Positions 1 through 8,309 of a stretch of 32,418 bases of DNA are shown one piece after another. The notes under the pieces were generated by a model, which saw only the letters and a list, made by a program, of their open reading frames with translations, was not told the DNA's origin and did no database searches. The DNA lies in the NCBI RefSeq assembly GCF_900566055.1, contig NZ_UPHQ01000254.1:1-32418 (forward strand). The letters are read 5' to 3'. A program made the translations under genes and the position numbers. This stretch comes from Mycobacterium innocens. GTDB taxonomy: Bacteria; Actinomycetota; Actinomycetes; Mycobacteriales; Mycobacteriaceae. Position 1 is the first letter of the stretch, and each line of letters begins with the position of its first letter.

Positions 1-92
1 GGAAGTTCACCACCACCGACCTGAACGACCTGCTGACCAAGCTCGACAACCACGAACCCCAGCACAATCCGATCCAGCCCCGAGCAGCCTGA
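1..92 (+). CDS. C-terminal fragment, probable transposase (IS630-like?)
   Basis: An open frame enters from the left edge (first whole codon at 3) and ends at TGA 90-92. The last 29 residues begin KFTTTDLNDLLTKL. I read this as the tail of an IS630-type transposase, where a W/F-K-F-T segment followed by a short helix often forms the end, but the fragment is too short for any catalytic residue to be visible. The other end of the window also lies in a transposase, which makes an insertion sequence at a contig edge plausible. It does not resemble what I remember of Rv3524, which sits here in M. tuberculosis. Alternative: the end of an unrelated cytosolic protein. Confidence 0.4.
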   Translation, partial: KFTTTDLNDLLTKLDNHEPQHNPIQPRAA

Positions 93-142
93 ATGCGACC
101 CCCGACGAACTTACGGGCGCGACCACTAAGCGGCACGCCGAT

Positions 143-712
143 TCAAGCGTCGTGGACTTCGCACTCCGCGTCCGCTGCAAGCGAAGCTGAGATCGGCTCC
201 AGCCCGGTCAGATGCCGCTGAGCGAGGTCGCGATAGGCCTGCGGATTGAGGTTGACCCACATCTGCGCAGCCGTTCCTTCCAGCGGCCCCTTCACCTTGG
301 CCGGCGCTCCGACCGCCAGGACGCCGGCCGGAATCTGGGTGCCTGCCACCACCAGCGCCCCGGCCGCCACCATGCTGCGCGCGCCGATCACCGCGCCGTC
401 CAGAACGGTGGCGTGGTTGGCAATTAACGCCTCTTGTCCCACGTGCACCCCATGGATGACGCACAGGTGTGCAACCGTCGCGCCGGGACCGATATCGACC
501 GGGATACCCGGCGGCGCATGCAACACCGAGCCGTCCTGAACATTGGCTCCTTCGCGCACCACGACCGGCGCGTAGTCGCCCCGCAACACGGCGTTGTACC
601 AAACCGACGCTCCCGCTTCGACGGTGACATCGCCGATCAGCGTCGCAGTGGGGGCTACAAACGCGGTGGGATCGACGCGCGGAGAGCGGCCCTCGAATGT
701 GTATAGCGGCAT
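143..712 (-). CDS. Gamma-class carbonic anhydrase-like hexapeptide-repeat protein (Rv3525c type)
   Basis: A 189-residue left-handed beta-helix protein of the gamma carbonic anhydrase family, expected to form a cytosolic trimer with a metal site at subunit interfaces. Hexapeptide repeats run from about residue 17 to 140. The three histidines that bind metal in the Cam family appear to be H65 (SVLHAPPG), H82 and H87 (VAHLCVIHG). R44 and D46 (LRGDY), usually conserved near the site, are also present. The C-terminal 40 residues are helical, as is usual. The ATG at 710-712 gives the normal family length. The gene faces away from kshA. No KstR box lies close to its start; the nearest, 784-797, serves kshA. 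Whether it hydrates CO2 or carries another activity, as many members do, cannot be told from sequence. Confidence 0.9.
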   Translation of the reverse strand: MPLYTFEGRSPRVDPTAFVAPTATLIGDVTVEAGASVWYNAVLRGDYAPVVVREGANVQDGSVLHAPPGIPVDIGPGATVAHLCVIHGVHVGQEALIANHATVLDGAVIGARSMVAAGALVVAGTQIPAGVLAVGAPAKVKGPLEGTAAQMWVNLNPQAYRDLAQRHLTGLEPISASLAADAECEVHDA

Positions 713-783
713 CGTTTACATATACCGCACCATGCATATGCTGTGGCCAGGCGCGCCGCCGTTGCACTCACCGGCCTTAAAAC

Positions 784-797
784 TGTAACGTGTTCTA
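784..797 (+). promoter_or_regulatory. KstR operator upstream of kshA
   Basis: TGTAACGTGTTCTA matches the KstR consensus TNNAACNNGTTNNA at every fixed position. It lies 30 bp before the kshA start codon. The last two bases (TA) begin a possible weak -10 hexamer, TAGTTA at 796-801. KstR is the TetR-family repressor of upper cholesterol catabolism and is released by sterol CoA thioesters. The region 713-783 shows no other clear signal. Confidence 0.85.
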
Positions 798-827
798 GTT
801 AGTGGTCAGTGATGTGGAGGTGACAGC

Positions 828-1988
828 GTGAGTACCGGCACAAGTAGCGTCGGCGTCCGGGAGATCGATGCCGGAACCTTGCCGACCAGGTACGCGCGGG
901 GCTGGCATTGCCTCGGTGTCGCCAAGGATTTCATGGACGGCAAGCCGCACGGGGTGGAAGCGTTCGGCACCAAGCTGGTGGTATTCGCCGACTCTAACGG
1001 CGACCTGAAGATCCTCGACAACTACTGCCGTCACATGGGCGGCGACCTGTCCGGGGGCACCATCAAGGGCGACGAGATCGCCTGCCCGTTCCACGACTGG
1101 CGCTGGGGCGGCGACGGCCGCTGCAAGCTGGTGCCATACGCCAAGCGCACCCCCAAAACCGCGCGCACCCGGTCCTGGGAGACCGACGTGCGCGGCGGCC
1201 TGCTGTTCGTCTGGCACGACCACGAAGGCAACCCGCCGGAGCCGGCCGTCAGGATCCCCGACATTCCCGAGGCCGCCAGCAACGAATGGACGGACTGGCG
1301 GTGGAACCGCATCCTCATCGAAGGGTCCAACTGCCGCGACATCATCGACAACGTCACCGACATGGCCCACTTCTTCTATATCCATTTCGGGTTGCCGACG
1401 TACTTCAAGAACGTCTTCGAGGGCCACATCGCCTCGCAGTATCTGCACAACGTGGGTCGCCCGGATGTGGAGGGTCTGGGAACCGCGTACGGCGAAGCCC
1501 ACCTGGATTCCGAGGCGTCCTATTTTGGGCCGTCGTTCATGATCAACTGGCTGCACAATAGCTACAGCGGCTACAAGTCCGAGTCGATCCTGATCAATTG
1601 CCACTACCCGGTGACTCAGGACTCGTTCGTGTTGCAGTGGGGTGTGATCGTCGAAAAGCCCAAAGGCATGGATGAGAAGATGACCGACAAGCTGTCGCGG
1701 GTGTTCACCGAAGGCGTCAGCATGGGGTTCATGCAGGACGTCGAGATCTGGAAGCACAAAACCAGAATCGCGAACCCGCTGCTGGTCGAGGAAGACGGTG
1801 CGGTCTATCAGATGCGTCGCTGGTATGAGCAGTTTTATGTAGATGTGGCCGACGTCAAACCCGAAATGGTGGAGCGCTTCGAGATGGAGGTGGACACCAC
1901 CCGGGCCAACGAGTTCTGGCGGGCCGAAGTCCAAAGAAACCTGGACGCAAGGAAACTCGCCGACGGCGTGCCCGCCGAGCAACACTGA
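828..1988 (+). CDS. kshA: 3-ketosteroid 9-alpha-hydroxylase, oxygenase subunit
   Basis: Rieske non-haem iron oxygenase that hydroxylates C9 of 1,4-androstadiene-3,17-dione or its CoA-bearing analogues. Together with KstD it opens ring B. Electrons come from the reductase KshB, which is not in this window. The Rieske cluster ligands are C67 and H69 (NYCRHMGG) and C86 and H89 (CPFHDW). The catalytic iron ligands are H181 and H186 (DMAHFFYIHFG) and D304 (FMQDVEIW), with D178 as the usual bridge between the two centres. Length 386 matches the M. tuberculosis enzyme. The GTG at 828 is supported by a GGAGG about 7 bp upstream. The next gene follows after 5 bp, so the two probably share one KstR-controlled transcript. 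Confidence 0.97.
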   Translation: MSTGTSSVGVREIDAGTLPTRYARGWHCLGVAKDFMDGKPHGVEAFGTKLVVFADSNGDLKILDNYCRHMGGDLSGGTIKGDEIACPFHDWRWGGDGRCKLVPYAKRTPKTARTRSWETDVRGGLLFVWHDHEGNPPEPAVRIPDIPEAASNEWTDWRWNRILIEGSNCRDIIDNVTDMAHFFYIHFGLPTYFKNVFEGHIASQYLHNVGRPDVEGLGTAYGEAHLDSEASYFGPSFMINWLHNSYSGYKSESILINCHYPVTQDSFVLQWGVIVEKPKGMDEKMTDKLSRVFTEGVSMGFMQDVEIWKHKTRIANPLLVEEDGAVYQMRRWYEQFYVDVADVKPEMVERFEMEVDTTRANEFWRAEVQRNLDARKLADGVPAEQH

Positions 1989-1993
1989 CTGTC

Positions 1994-2443
1994 ATGAGCC
2001 CGCCCGACGATCAACCGGTTCCCGACGTCGATCGGCTGGCCCGTTCGATGCTGCTGCTGCGCGGTGGGCATCATGACCACCATGTGGCATCCGACGAACA
2101 CGCTGGGCGTCGATCGTCTTCCAAGGCATGGGATTTCACCAACGACCCACAACGCGCCGCCGCGGTACGGGAAGCCAGCCGCGCCGATCGTGAACGTTAT
2201 CTGACCGGCGGCCTACAGCCGGTGGATTGCCGATTCTGCCACGTCACCGTCACGGTCAAACGGCACGGGCCGGGCCATACGGCTGTGCAATGGAATACCG
2301 AGGCCGTGCAGCGCTGCGCGCATTTCGCCGAAGTGCGGGCGTCCGGCGGCGACACCGCACGCACCAAGGCCTGTCCGAAAATGACCGACAGCATCGACCA
2401 CGCCATCGCCGAGGGCTATCTGACCGAAGAACAGCAGGACTGA
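1994..2443 (+). CDS. Conserved hypothetical protein, Rv3527 type
   Basis: A 149-residue cytosolic protein with no signal peptide or membrane segment. The N-terminal half is polar and His-rich (RGGHHDHHV, about residues 24-32). The C-terminal half carries three spaced cysteine clusters: a CRFCHV pair near 79-82, a CAHF near 108, and an ACPKM near 126. Together these could bind a metal. In M. tuberculosis the gene in this position, directly after kshA, is Rv3527, also 149 residues and of unknown function. It begins 5 bp after the kshA stop and is followed at once by a strong hairpin, so a kshA-Rv3527 transcript is likely. A role in steroid metabolism is inferred only from co-transcription. Confidence 0.85.
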   Translation: MSPPDDQPVPDVDRLARSMLLLRGGHHDHHVASDEHAGRRSSSKAWDFTNDPQRAAAVREASRADRERYLTGGLQPVDCRFCHVTVTVKRHGPGHTAVQWNTEAVQRCAHFAEVRASGGDTARTKACPKMTDSIDHAIAEGYLTEEQQD

Positions 2444-2445
2444 AC

Positions 2446-2463
2446 CTGCCGGCGGGCCGGCAG
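2446..2463 (+). terminator. Terminator-like hairpin after the kshA operon
   Basis: CTGCCGGC, two bases, then GCCGGCAG form a perfect 8-bp inverted repeat starting 3 bp after the Rv3527-type stop codon. No T-tract follows, which is common for mycobacterial terminators. It lies between convergent genes, which fits a transcription end. Confidence 0.6.
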
Positions 2464-2508
2464 CGTTAGTCACATCCGCCACAGTCGCCCCTTGCCGGGA
2501 GGATGGTC

Positions 2509-2599
2509 GTTGTGCCCACCTATGCGCGACAACACGTCGTGGCCTGCCGCGCTGGCATCAAAGTCGCTGACAGGCGGGCATTTCTGATGAGTCAACGCG
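2509..2599. repeat. Dispersed stem-loop repeat, copy A
   Basis: Two short blocks in the 218-bp gap between convergent genes recur at 25108-25280. Block R (2509-2533, starting GTTGTGCCCA and ending GCGACAAC) matches 25254-25278 at 22 of 25 bases by eye. Block L (2573-2599, containing ATGAGTCAACGCG) matches 25123-25149 at 24 of 27. The order of the blocks is reversed between the copies. In M. tuberculosis, as I remember it, Rv3528c lies in this gap; no coding sequence is seen here. The rest of 2464-2661 holds no clear feature. Confidence 0.65.
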
Positions 2600-2661
2600 T
2601 ACCGGCCCGCACACAGAGACTCCTGTGACAGTCGTGACCGATGCGACGTGCCGGCACCGGA

Positions 2662-3807
2662 TCACAGCCCCGCGAACCGCTCCTTGACCGCTTCAGCCGT
2701 CAACCCATAGTCAGCCAGCGAGTACGTGTGCTTGGGCGCTCGCTCGCCGCTCTGGCTTTCGGCGTGAATCTTCGCCATGGCTTGTCGGGCCTCATTGGTC
2801 AGCGTCAACCCGAAGTGCCGGTAAATCGCGGCCACCGTGCCCAGCGGATCGGCAATCAGATCGCGGTAGTCTACGTCGTAGAACTGAGCCGGATCATACT
2901 GCGCCCGAGCGGTGTTGAACCGCTCCAGGCCGCGCGACCACGTGTCCATCGCGTCAGCGCCGATCTGCGCCCCGACGAACACCGTCGACCACCCCTCAGA
3001 GGTGTGCTGCGCCAACGAACACATCGACGCCATGATCGTCTCCACCGGCCGGTGAGTCTGTATCACCAGCGCGTCGGGATAGGTGGCCAGCAACGCATCG
3101 AGCGCGAACAGGTGGCTGGGATTCTTGAGCACCCAACGCTTTTCGGCATCGTTGAGCCCGATCAGCTGGAGGTTGCGGCGGTGCCGCCGATATGCCGGCG
3201 TCCAGTCCTGCTGCGACAGCCACGAAGCGTAGCCCGGCAGATGCGCCAGCGTCTCGTAGGAGACCGAATGCAGCGACTGCCGCAGCAGCTGCCAGCATTC
3301 CTCCAGTTCGTAGGCGGCCATGAAATGCAAGCCGGTATACCCGGGATTCTCCTTGTGGTGTCGGGTGAACTGGTCGTCGAGCTGGCGGTACAACGGGTTT
3401 GACTCCCAGGTGTCGCGGGGCGGGCGGGGCTGCGGGAACTCGGCCAGCCACATGTGCAGACCCTGATGGGCCGGGTCGGCGCCCAGTAGCCGATGCAGGG
3501 CGGTAGTGCCGGTGCGGACCAGCCCGGTCACGAAGATCGGCCGCTCGATGGCGACGCCGGCATACTGTGGGTACTGCTTCCACGCGGCTTCGGACAGTAG
3601 CCTGGCCACCAGCGCGCCCCGCAAAAAGAAGCGATTCATCTTGCTGCCCAACACCGTTAGCCCGGCCTCGTGCCGGTAGGAGTCCAACAGCACGCCCAAA
3701 GCCTCGAGATAGTTGTCCTCGTCGGAACCGAAATCGTCCAGCCCGGTCAACTTGGTGGCCGACGCATGCAGTTCCTCCACGGAGCCGACATCGGTGCGAT
3801 CGCCCAT
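2662..3807 (-). CDS. Sulfotransferase family protein, Rv3529c type
   Basis: A 381-residue PAPS-dependent sulfotransferase-fold protein. The 5'-phosphosulfate loop is FVTGLVRTGTTALHRLL, near residue 95-110. The 3'-phosphate region is KNPSHLFALDALLATYP followed by THRPVETIMAS, near 225-255. No signal peptide or membrane helix is seen. The acceptor is unknown; a sterol or lipid hydroxyl is plausible from the operon but unproven. The ATG at 3807 overlaps the stop of the upstream SDR by one base, so translation is probably coupled. The length is close to that of Rv3529c (384). The frame stays open further upstream, but that extension runs antisense through the SDR reading frame and is rejected. 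It is the last gene of a minus-strand operon led by the DUF1214 gene. Confidence 0.88.
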   Translation of the reverse strand: MGDRTDVGSVEELHASATKLTGLDDFGSDEDNYLEALGVLLDSYRHEAGLTVLGSKMNRFFLRGALVARLLSEAAWKQYPQYAGVAIERPIFVTGLVRTGTTALHRLLGADPAHQGLHMWLAEFPQPRPPRDTWESNPLYRQLDDQFTRHHKENPGYTGLHFMAAYELEECWQLLRQSLHSVSYETLAHLPGYASWLSQQDWTPAYRRHRRNLQLIGLNDAEKRWVLKNPSHLFALDALLATYPDALVIQTHRPVETIMASMCSLAQHTSEGWSTVFVGAQIGADAMDTWSRGLERFNTARAQYDPAQFYDVDYRDLIADPLGTVAAIYRHFGLTLTNEARQAMAKIHAESQSGERAPKHTYSLADYGLTAEAVKERFAGL

Positions 3808-4589
3808 CAGCTGTGGTACTCCCCGCAGTTGACGTCCAATGTCTGTCCGGTGATGCCGCTGGACAGGTCGCTGGCCAAGAAGAGAATCGCCGACGCCACC
3901 TCGTCCTCGGTCGGCAGTCGCTTGAGATCGGAGTGCGCCGCCGTGGCCTGGTATATCTGGTCCACCGTAATGCCGTACTTGCCGGCTTGGTGCTGGAAGT
4001 AACCTTTCAGGGTGTCGCCCCAGATGTAGCCGGGTGCAACGGAATTGACGCGAATACCCTTCGGCCCGAGTTCGGTGGCCAGTGAGTGCGACATCGCGAG
4101 CAACGCGGACTTGGCCATCTTGTAGGCCCCGTATTTGGGCTGGGAGTGCCGCAACACCATTGAGTTGACGTTGACGATGCACCCGTGGGTTTCGGCGAGC
4201 GCACGGGTGAAGCCCTGGGTCAGCCGCAGCGCACCGAGCGCGCTGAGCTCGATGGCGTCGCGGATGTGCTCGAAACTGGTTTCCGCCAACGGCTTCATCG
4301 ACGGTACTCGGAACGCGTTGTTGATCAGCACGTCGATCTTGCCGTATGCCTCCAGGGTGGCGTCGACGAGGTTGTTGACTTGGTCGTCATCGGTGATGTC
4401 GGTGCGCACCGCAATGGCTTGCCGGCCGGTGTCCACAACCTGTTTGGCGACGTCGTCGAGGCGGTCGGCGCTGCGAGCGGCCAGTACCAGGTCGGCCCCT
4501 TCGCCCGCGCATCGGTGCGCCAGCGTGGTGCCGAGCCCCGGCCCGACACCACTGACGACGACGATCTTTCCCTCGAGCATCCCGGTCAT
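3807..4589 (-). CDS. Short-chain dehydrogenase/reductase, Rv3530c type
   Basis: A 260-residue classical SDR, expected to oxidise or reduce an alcohol or ketone using NAD(P). The nucleotide-binding loop is SGVGPGLG near residues 14-21, the structural motif NNAF is near 90, and the active site has S in VNSM near 141 and YKMAK near 155-159. The family NNAG is altered to NNAF, a conservative and not uncommon change. The ATG at 4589 is 2 bp from the DUF1214 stop; an alternative ATG nine bases further in (4580) is possible. Length equals that of M. tuberculosis Rv3530c. The substrate is unknown; KstR control of the operon suggests a steroid intermediate. Confidence 0.9.
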   Translation of the reverse strand: MTGMLEGKIVVVSGVGPGLGTTLAHRCAGEGADLVLAARSADRLDDVAKQVVDTGRQAIAVRTDITDDDQVNNLVDATLEAYGKIDVLINNAFRVPSMKPLAETSFEHIRDAIELSALGALRLTQGFTRALAETHGCIVNVNSMVLRHSQPKYGAYKMAKSALLAMSHSLATELGPKGIRVNSVAPGYIWGDTLKGYFQHQAGKYGITVDQIYQATAAHSDLKRLPTEDEVASAILFLASDLSSGITGQTLDVNCGEYHS

Positions 4590-4591
4590 CG

Positions 4592-5731
4592 TTACCCCAG
4601 CATCCTGGTCGCAATTTGCTGCTGGCGCAAGGCGATTCGCGCGCGCCAGGCTCCTTCGGAAATCTTGTTGTGTTCCAGATACGGCAACGCGGCCGGTATC
4701 GCGTCGAAGTCCACCAGCTCGACGGTCGGCCCGTCGGCCTGGGTGAGCTGCCGAGACACCCGCTGCCAACGGAACTGCAGGAAGCCGCGTCGATGGCCGA
4801 GCGTTTCGACCCAGTTGGTCACGCCGGGATTCTGGTCGGCGACCACAATGCGGACCTTGCCGTCCGGATCCGCCTGGGCCTGACCGTTGTTCAGCGAGGT
4901 CTGGTGGTTGATGTAGTCCAGCGAGATGTACCACATGCTGCCCAGCTGAAAACCCAGGTAGGGGGCATCGCTCACCGGCACGGTGATCACCAGCGCCTGA
5001 TCGGGCCGCAGCTCGAAGTGACCGGCCGACGAGTATTGGGTAGCCAGGCCCCCCGGCGTCAGCCGGGGGGCCACCATGGTGTTGACCGGGATGTTGAGAT
5101 AAAACCACTGAGGGAATTGCAGCCAGGTTTTCACCCGGCTCACCAGTTGCTTTCCCGCTGTCGCGTAACGTTTTTCGATGGTCTGGCGGCTCAGTGGCGG
5201 TGGCGCGGTGCCGGCGGTGTCCAGCCGGGAGACCGCTAATGTGCCGCGTTGTTGTGACCAGTCGCCGTACACCTCGCGGATCACCAGCTGCCCGGGACTG
5301 GTCGGGCGCAGCTGCCACCCGAAGGTGCCGTCCGGGGCGATGTCGAGTTCACGGTCGTCGAACGCAATCTGGCTGGCGGGCACGTTGTCGTCGGTGTATT
5401 CGCCGCCGAGCACCTGGAAGCTGAGGTCGGTGGTGGTTCCGCGCCGGCCGGTGACCACGTAGTCCCGGTCGGGCTGTACGCGGGTGCCGAAGTACAGGGT
5501 GTCGGGGTTGTCCAACCCCATTTTGGTGAATGGTCCGGTGCCCGACTGCAGAAACGGATGGTCACGTTCATAGTCGAAGGCCAGATGCATGCAGCCGGCG
5601 ACGCAGCCGGCCAGGTACTGCAGTCCTTCCAGCAGGTCGGCTTCGGTTTCGATGTGCGGGGCGGCCGCCACCAGCTTCTCGGCTTCGGCGATCGCCTCGG
5701 TAAGGGGCGCGGAGAAGGGCGTTGCGGACAC
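4592..5731 (-). CDS. DUF1214-type conserved protein, Rv3531c type
   Basis: A 379-residue protein related to the DUF1214 family that occurs near steroid and lipid operons in actinobacteria. No catalytic motif is recognised. The N-terminal third is helical, and the remainder is rich in beta strands (for example the segments around DYVVTGRRG and LVIREVYGDW). There is no signal peptide. The GTG at 5731 lies one to two bases beyond the predicted transcription start of the KstR-box promoter (-10 TAGCGT), so the mRNA may be effectively leaderless; no ribosome-binding site is seen. It heads the operon with the SDR and sulfotransferase. In M. tuberculosis, Rv3531c (about 375 aa) occupies the same place. 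Its function is unknown. Confidence 0.85.
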   Translation of the reverse strand: MSATPFSAPLTEAIAEAEKLVAAAPHIETEADLLEGLQYLAGCVAGCMHLAFDYERDHPFLQSGTGPFTKMGLDNPDTLYFGTRVQPDRDYVVTGRRGTTTDLSFQVLGGEYTDDNVPASQIAFDDRELDIAPDGTFGWQLRPTSPGQLVIREVYGDWSQQRGTLAVSRLDTAGTAPPPLSRQTIEKRYATAGKQLVSRVKTWLQFPQWFYLNIPVNTMVAPRLTPGGLATQYSSAGHFELRPDQALVITVPVSDAPYLGFQLGSMWYISLDYINHQTSLNNGQAQADPDGKVRIVVADQNPGVTNWVETLGHRRGFLQFRWQRVSRQLTQADGPTVELVDFDAIPAALPYLEHNKISEGAWRARIALRQQQIATRMLG

Positions 5732-5738
5732 GACTTCG

Positions 5739-5756
5739 ACGCTAGAACGTGTTCCT
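5739..5756 (-). promoter_or_regulatory. KstR operator and -10 of the DUF1214-SDR-sulfotransferase operon
   Basis: Read on the minus strand, 5756-5743 is AGGAACACGTTCTA. This matches TNNAACNNGTTNNA except for the first base. Its terminal TA starts a -10 hexamer, TAGCGT (5744-5739), which ends seven bases before the GTG at 5731. Repressor bound here would cover the promoter. Confidence 0.75.
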
Positions 5757-5764
5757 ATTTTGAG

Positions 5765-6136
5765 TCAATGGCGAACATATCCGCGCGTTGTGGGGGCGCT
5801 CACGAACGAAGCCCGCTCACTTCCCGAGGTGCACTGGTTGGCCAGGGTGACCAGCGCCTGGCGTACGTCCGGGTGCCGGTTGAGGTAGTCGATCAATGAT
5901 GTGCCGGACCCGTCCGCCCTGGCCTGGATCTGGGCCTTGATGTCGGGATGCTGGTCCAGGTAGTACTGGGCGGTTTCGGACGCCGTTTGTCCCACGGTGG
6001 TATTGCATGGCTGCGGGTCTGCGTTCGCCACCGGCATTGCGATCATTAGTGAGGCAGTGGCGCAGAGCAACCCGCCGGCCAGCACACCGCAAAATCCGCG
6101 GCGAAGGCGACGGTCGGTTCTGGAAATCGCGGTCAT
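5765..6136 (-). CDS. Secreted haem-binding (MHB-type) protein
   Basis: A 123-residue small exported protein. An Arg-rich N-terminus (residues 6-13), a hydrophobic segment (about 15-36) and an ANA-DP site give a typical signal peptide cleaved after residue 39. The mature part has one cysteine near each end of the core (C44 and C102), likely a disulfide. Two similar helical segments, YLDQHPDIKAQI (59-70) and YLNRHPDVRQAL (84-95), show an internal repeat. This layout fits the mycobacterial haemophore/haem-binding family (MHB). A 20-residue polar tail follows C102. The ATG at 6136 is chosen because it places the signal peptide at the start; the open frame further upstream shows none. I do not recall a counterpart here in H37Rv. 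It precedes PPE62, itself reported as a haem-uptake protein. Confidence 0.75.
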   Translation of the reverse strand: MTAISRTDRRLRRGFCGVLAGGLLCATASLMIAMPVANADPQPCNTTVGQTASETAQYYLDQHPDIKAQIQARADGSGTSLIDYLNRHPDVRQALVTLANQCTSGSERASFVSAPTTRGYVRH

Positions 6137-6221
6137 GCGATCGAGGTTAACCGCGACAGCCTTACCGGAACCCCACCGAAGTGGGCCCCGCAGGATGCAG
6201 CATTTCGATGCCGGGCGGACG

Positions 6222-6323
6222 TTAGTGTCCGAAGCCAGGCTGCACGTCGGCGTTGTTGAAGCCAACCGAAGTCCTGTCGCCCGTGTTGCAGAAGCCGACA
6301 CTTCGCAACGTTGCATAATTCAT
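6222..6323 (-). pseudogene. Collapsed PPE-MPTR gene: PPE start fused to PPE end
   Basis: A 33-residue reading frame begins MNYATL, the exact start of the neighbouring PPE62, and then passes directly into an MPTR-type tail (VGFCNTGDRTSVGF ... PGFGH), which parallels the last ~27 residues of PPE62 (ending SGFGH). The upstream sequence is also shared: ATTCATGAGAGCC is nearly identical to the PPE62 start region, and a hairpin-like segment near 6385-6415 resembles 8240-8262. The simplest reading is a duplicated PPE gene that lost about 550 internal codons by in-frame deletion. It keeps an ATG, a ribosome-binding region and a stop, so it could still be translated, but it lacks the PPE domain needed for ESX export. 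Confidence 0.8.
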
Positions 6324-6427
6324 GAGAGCCGTCCTTACCCGGCCTGACCCCGCCCAGAACCTAGAAGGCGGTAGAGCAGCCCTGGCGGATAATCTTGATT
6401 TCCGCCAAATTTCAGCGTTCGCGGCGA

Positions 6428-8176
6428 TTAGTGCCCGAAGCCCGACTGGTCGGCGGTCTGGTTGAAACCACCCGACGTGCGTGTACCCGAGTTGAAGAAG
6501 CCGGTACTTACCAAGCCGGTGTTCCCGATACCGGCGTCTTCAGTTCCCCCGTTGGCAATGCCCGCCGAGGCGAATGAACCGGCGGCGTTCTGCAACCCCG
6601 AGACCGTGCCGCCCGCATTTTGGAAGCCCGAGCTGGAGTTGCCGGTGTTAAAGAAGCCCGAGCTTCCGGTGCCGGTGTTGCCGAAGCCCGAGTTCGGGCC
6701 GGCCGCGGTACCGACAAGTCCGACACCGGAATTGAGAACGCCGGCGTTGAAGAAGCCGGTGTTGATAACGCCCGAGTTCGCCCAGCCAGTGTTGATAACG
6801 CCCGAGTTGAAGTCGCCGGTATTGACGACGCCCGAGTTGAAGTTTCCGGTATTGACTACGCCCGAGTTGAAGCTGCCCGCATTTAAGGTGCCCGAGTTGC
6901 CGACCCCGAAATTGGCCAAACCACCATTTCCATAACCGGTGTTACCGCCGCCGGCGTTACCAAAGCCGGTGTTCAAGCCACCAGAATTCCCAAACCCGGT
7001 GTTATGGCCCGCCCCGAAAACACTCAACGCGGCACCCGAATTCCCGATGCCCACATTACTGCTGCTCGAGTTACCGATACCCACATTGTGGTCACCCGAA
7101 TTGAAGAAGCCGATATTCCCGGTACCCGAGTTGAACAAACCAGTGTTCCCGCTCCCCGAATTCAGCCCAACAATGCCCACCTGATTGTTGCCGGTGAGCC
7201 CAATACCAAAGTTATTATTACCGGTATTACCGAAACCAATATTCCCACTACCGTTATTCCCGAAGCCCTGATTAAAGTTGCCCGTATTCCCGAATCCCTG
7301 ATTGTTGCTGCCGCTGTTCCCGGCACCGACATTATTGCTGCCGGTGTTGCCGAAGCCGATGTTGGAGTTGCCGGTGTTACCGCTGCCGACATTGCTATTG
7401 CCGAGGTTCCCGTCGCCATAGTTTCCACTGCTCGGCACACCTAACCTGCCGTTGCCGCTGCCCCAGTTGCCACTCCCGATATTCCCGGCGCCGAAGTTGG
7501 AGTCGCCGCGGTTGCCGCTGCCCAGGTTCCCGCCACCGGTGTTCCCGCTGCCCAGGTTTTCGTTGCCGGTGTTGCCATTGCCCACGTTCAAATTGCCCCT
7601 GTTTCCACTACCCAGGTTGGAGGTGCCCAGGTTGCCAATCCCCAAGCCGGGCAGCGCCTGCAGCACCGCCCCCCACGGCGTCAACGCCGCCGCCGCCGCC
7701 GACGCCCCACCGTGATAGCCCACCATCGCGGTCACATCCGCCGCCCACATCTCCTCATACAAACCCTCAAGAGCCGCGATCACCGGCGCATTAAACCCCA
7801 ACCAATTCGACAACACCAGCTGCACCAACGCCGTGCGATTGGCCGCCACCAGCACCGGATGCACCGTCGCCGCCCGCGCCGCCTCAAACGCGCTGGCCAC
7901 CGCTTTAGCCTGCGCCGCCGCCCCGGCAGCCTGCGCCGCCGCCGCGCTCAAAAACCCCGCATACGGCGCCGCCGCCGCACTCATCGCCGCCGCCGCCGCC
8001 CCCTGCCACGCATTACCGGCCAACCCCGACGTCACCGACCCAAACGACGCCGCCGCCGACCCCAACTCCGAGGCCAACCCATCCCAGGCCACCGCCGCCC
8101 CCAATATCGGCGCCGAACCCGCCCCAGCGAACATCCGCAACGAATTAATCTCCGGCGGCAATGTCGCGTAGTTCAT
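6428..8176 (-). CDS. PPE62: PPE family protein, MPTR subfamily (PPE62)
   Basis: A 582-residue PPE protein, the same length as M. tuberculosis PPE62 (Rv3533c). The PPE domain covers residues 1-175: the PPE signature is at 7-9, the WxG turn is W57-Q-G59, and the helical hairpin carries the second helix pair to about 150. From about residue 180 to the end it consists of the Asn-Gly pentapeptide repeats of the MPTR group (NxGxGNxG). Such proteins are exported by ESX-5 with a PE partner and sit at the cell surface. PPE62 has been linked to haem uptake in M. tuberculosis. The ATG at 8176 is used because the PPE signature must be N-terminal; the frame stays open 11 codons further upstream. Its neighbour at 5765-6136 is a secreted haem-binding-type protein. 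Confidence 0.92.
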   Translation of the reverse strand: MNYATLPPEINSLRMFAGAGSAPILGAAVAWDGLASELGSAAASFGSVTSGLAGNAWQGAAAAAMSAAAAPYAGFLSAAAAQAAGAAAQAKAVASAFEAARAATVHPVLVAANRTALVQLVLSNWLGFNAPVIAALEGLYEEMWAADVTAMVGYHGGASAAAAALTPWGAVLQALPGLGIGNLGTSNLGSGNRGNLNVGNGNTGNENLGSGNTGGGNLGSGNRGDSNFGAGNIGSGNWGSGNGRLGVPSSGNYGDGNLGNSNVGSGNTGNSNIGFGNTGSNNVGAGNSGSNNQGFGNTGNFNQGFGNNGSGNIGFGNTGNNNFGIGLTGNNQVGIVGLNSGSGNTGLFNSGTGNIGFFNSGDHNVGIGNSSSSNVGIGNSGAALSVFGAGHNTGFGNSGGLNTGFGNAGGGNTGYGNGGLANFGVGNSGTLNAGSFNSGVVNTGNFNSGVVNTGDFNSGVINTGWANSGVINTGFFNAGVLNSGVGLVGTAAGPNSGFGNTGTGSSGFFNTGNSSSGFQNAGGTVSGLQNAAGSFASAGIANGGTEDAGIGNTGLVSTGFFNSGTRTSGGFNQTADQSGFGH

Positions 8177-8243
8177 GAGAGCCCTTCCTTTCCGGTCTGG
8201 CCGTCCCATCCCACAACAAAGGGTAGGAAACGACCCGAGGACT

Positions 8244-8262
8244 ATCTCGCTTTCGGCGAGAT
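8244..8262 (-). promoter_or_regulatory. Hairpin upstream of PPE62
   Basis: ATCTCGC, TTTCG, GCGAGAT form a perfect 7-bp stem with a 5-base loop, 68-86 bp before the PPE62 start. A degenerate relative lies upstream of the collapsed PPE copy, so the element was part of the duplicated unit. It may be a 5'-UTR structure or an operator. The rest of 8177-8309 shows nothing else. Confidence 0.45.
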
Positions 8263-8309
8263 TGGACCCAATAAATTCCTACGTCACCGCGGCATAATTA
8301 ACGGCATCG

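Noticed and set aside
795..1985. A 396-codon open frame antisense to kshA
   Set aside because: Composition is that of a shadow in GC-rich DNA. kshA on the other strand has all family ligands.
2464..2661. Remnant of Rv3528c
   Set aside because: I see no frame or motif resembling a protein; only the dispersed repeat is supported.
3807..5318. A 503-codon reading frame that begins well inside the DUF1214 gene and runs into the SDR
   Set aside because: The extra N-terminal part is a frame-shifted reading of the DUF1214 gene; no fusion is needed.
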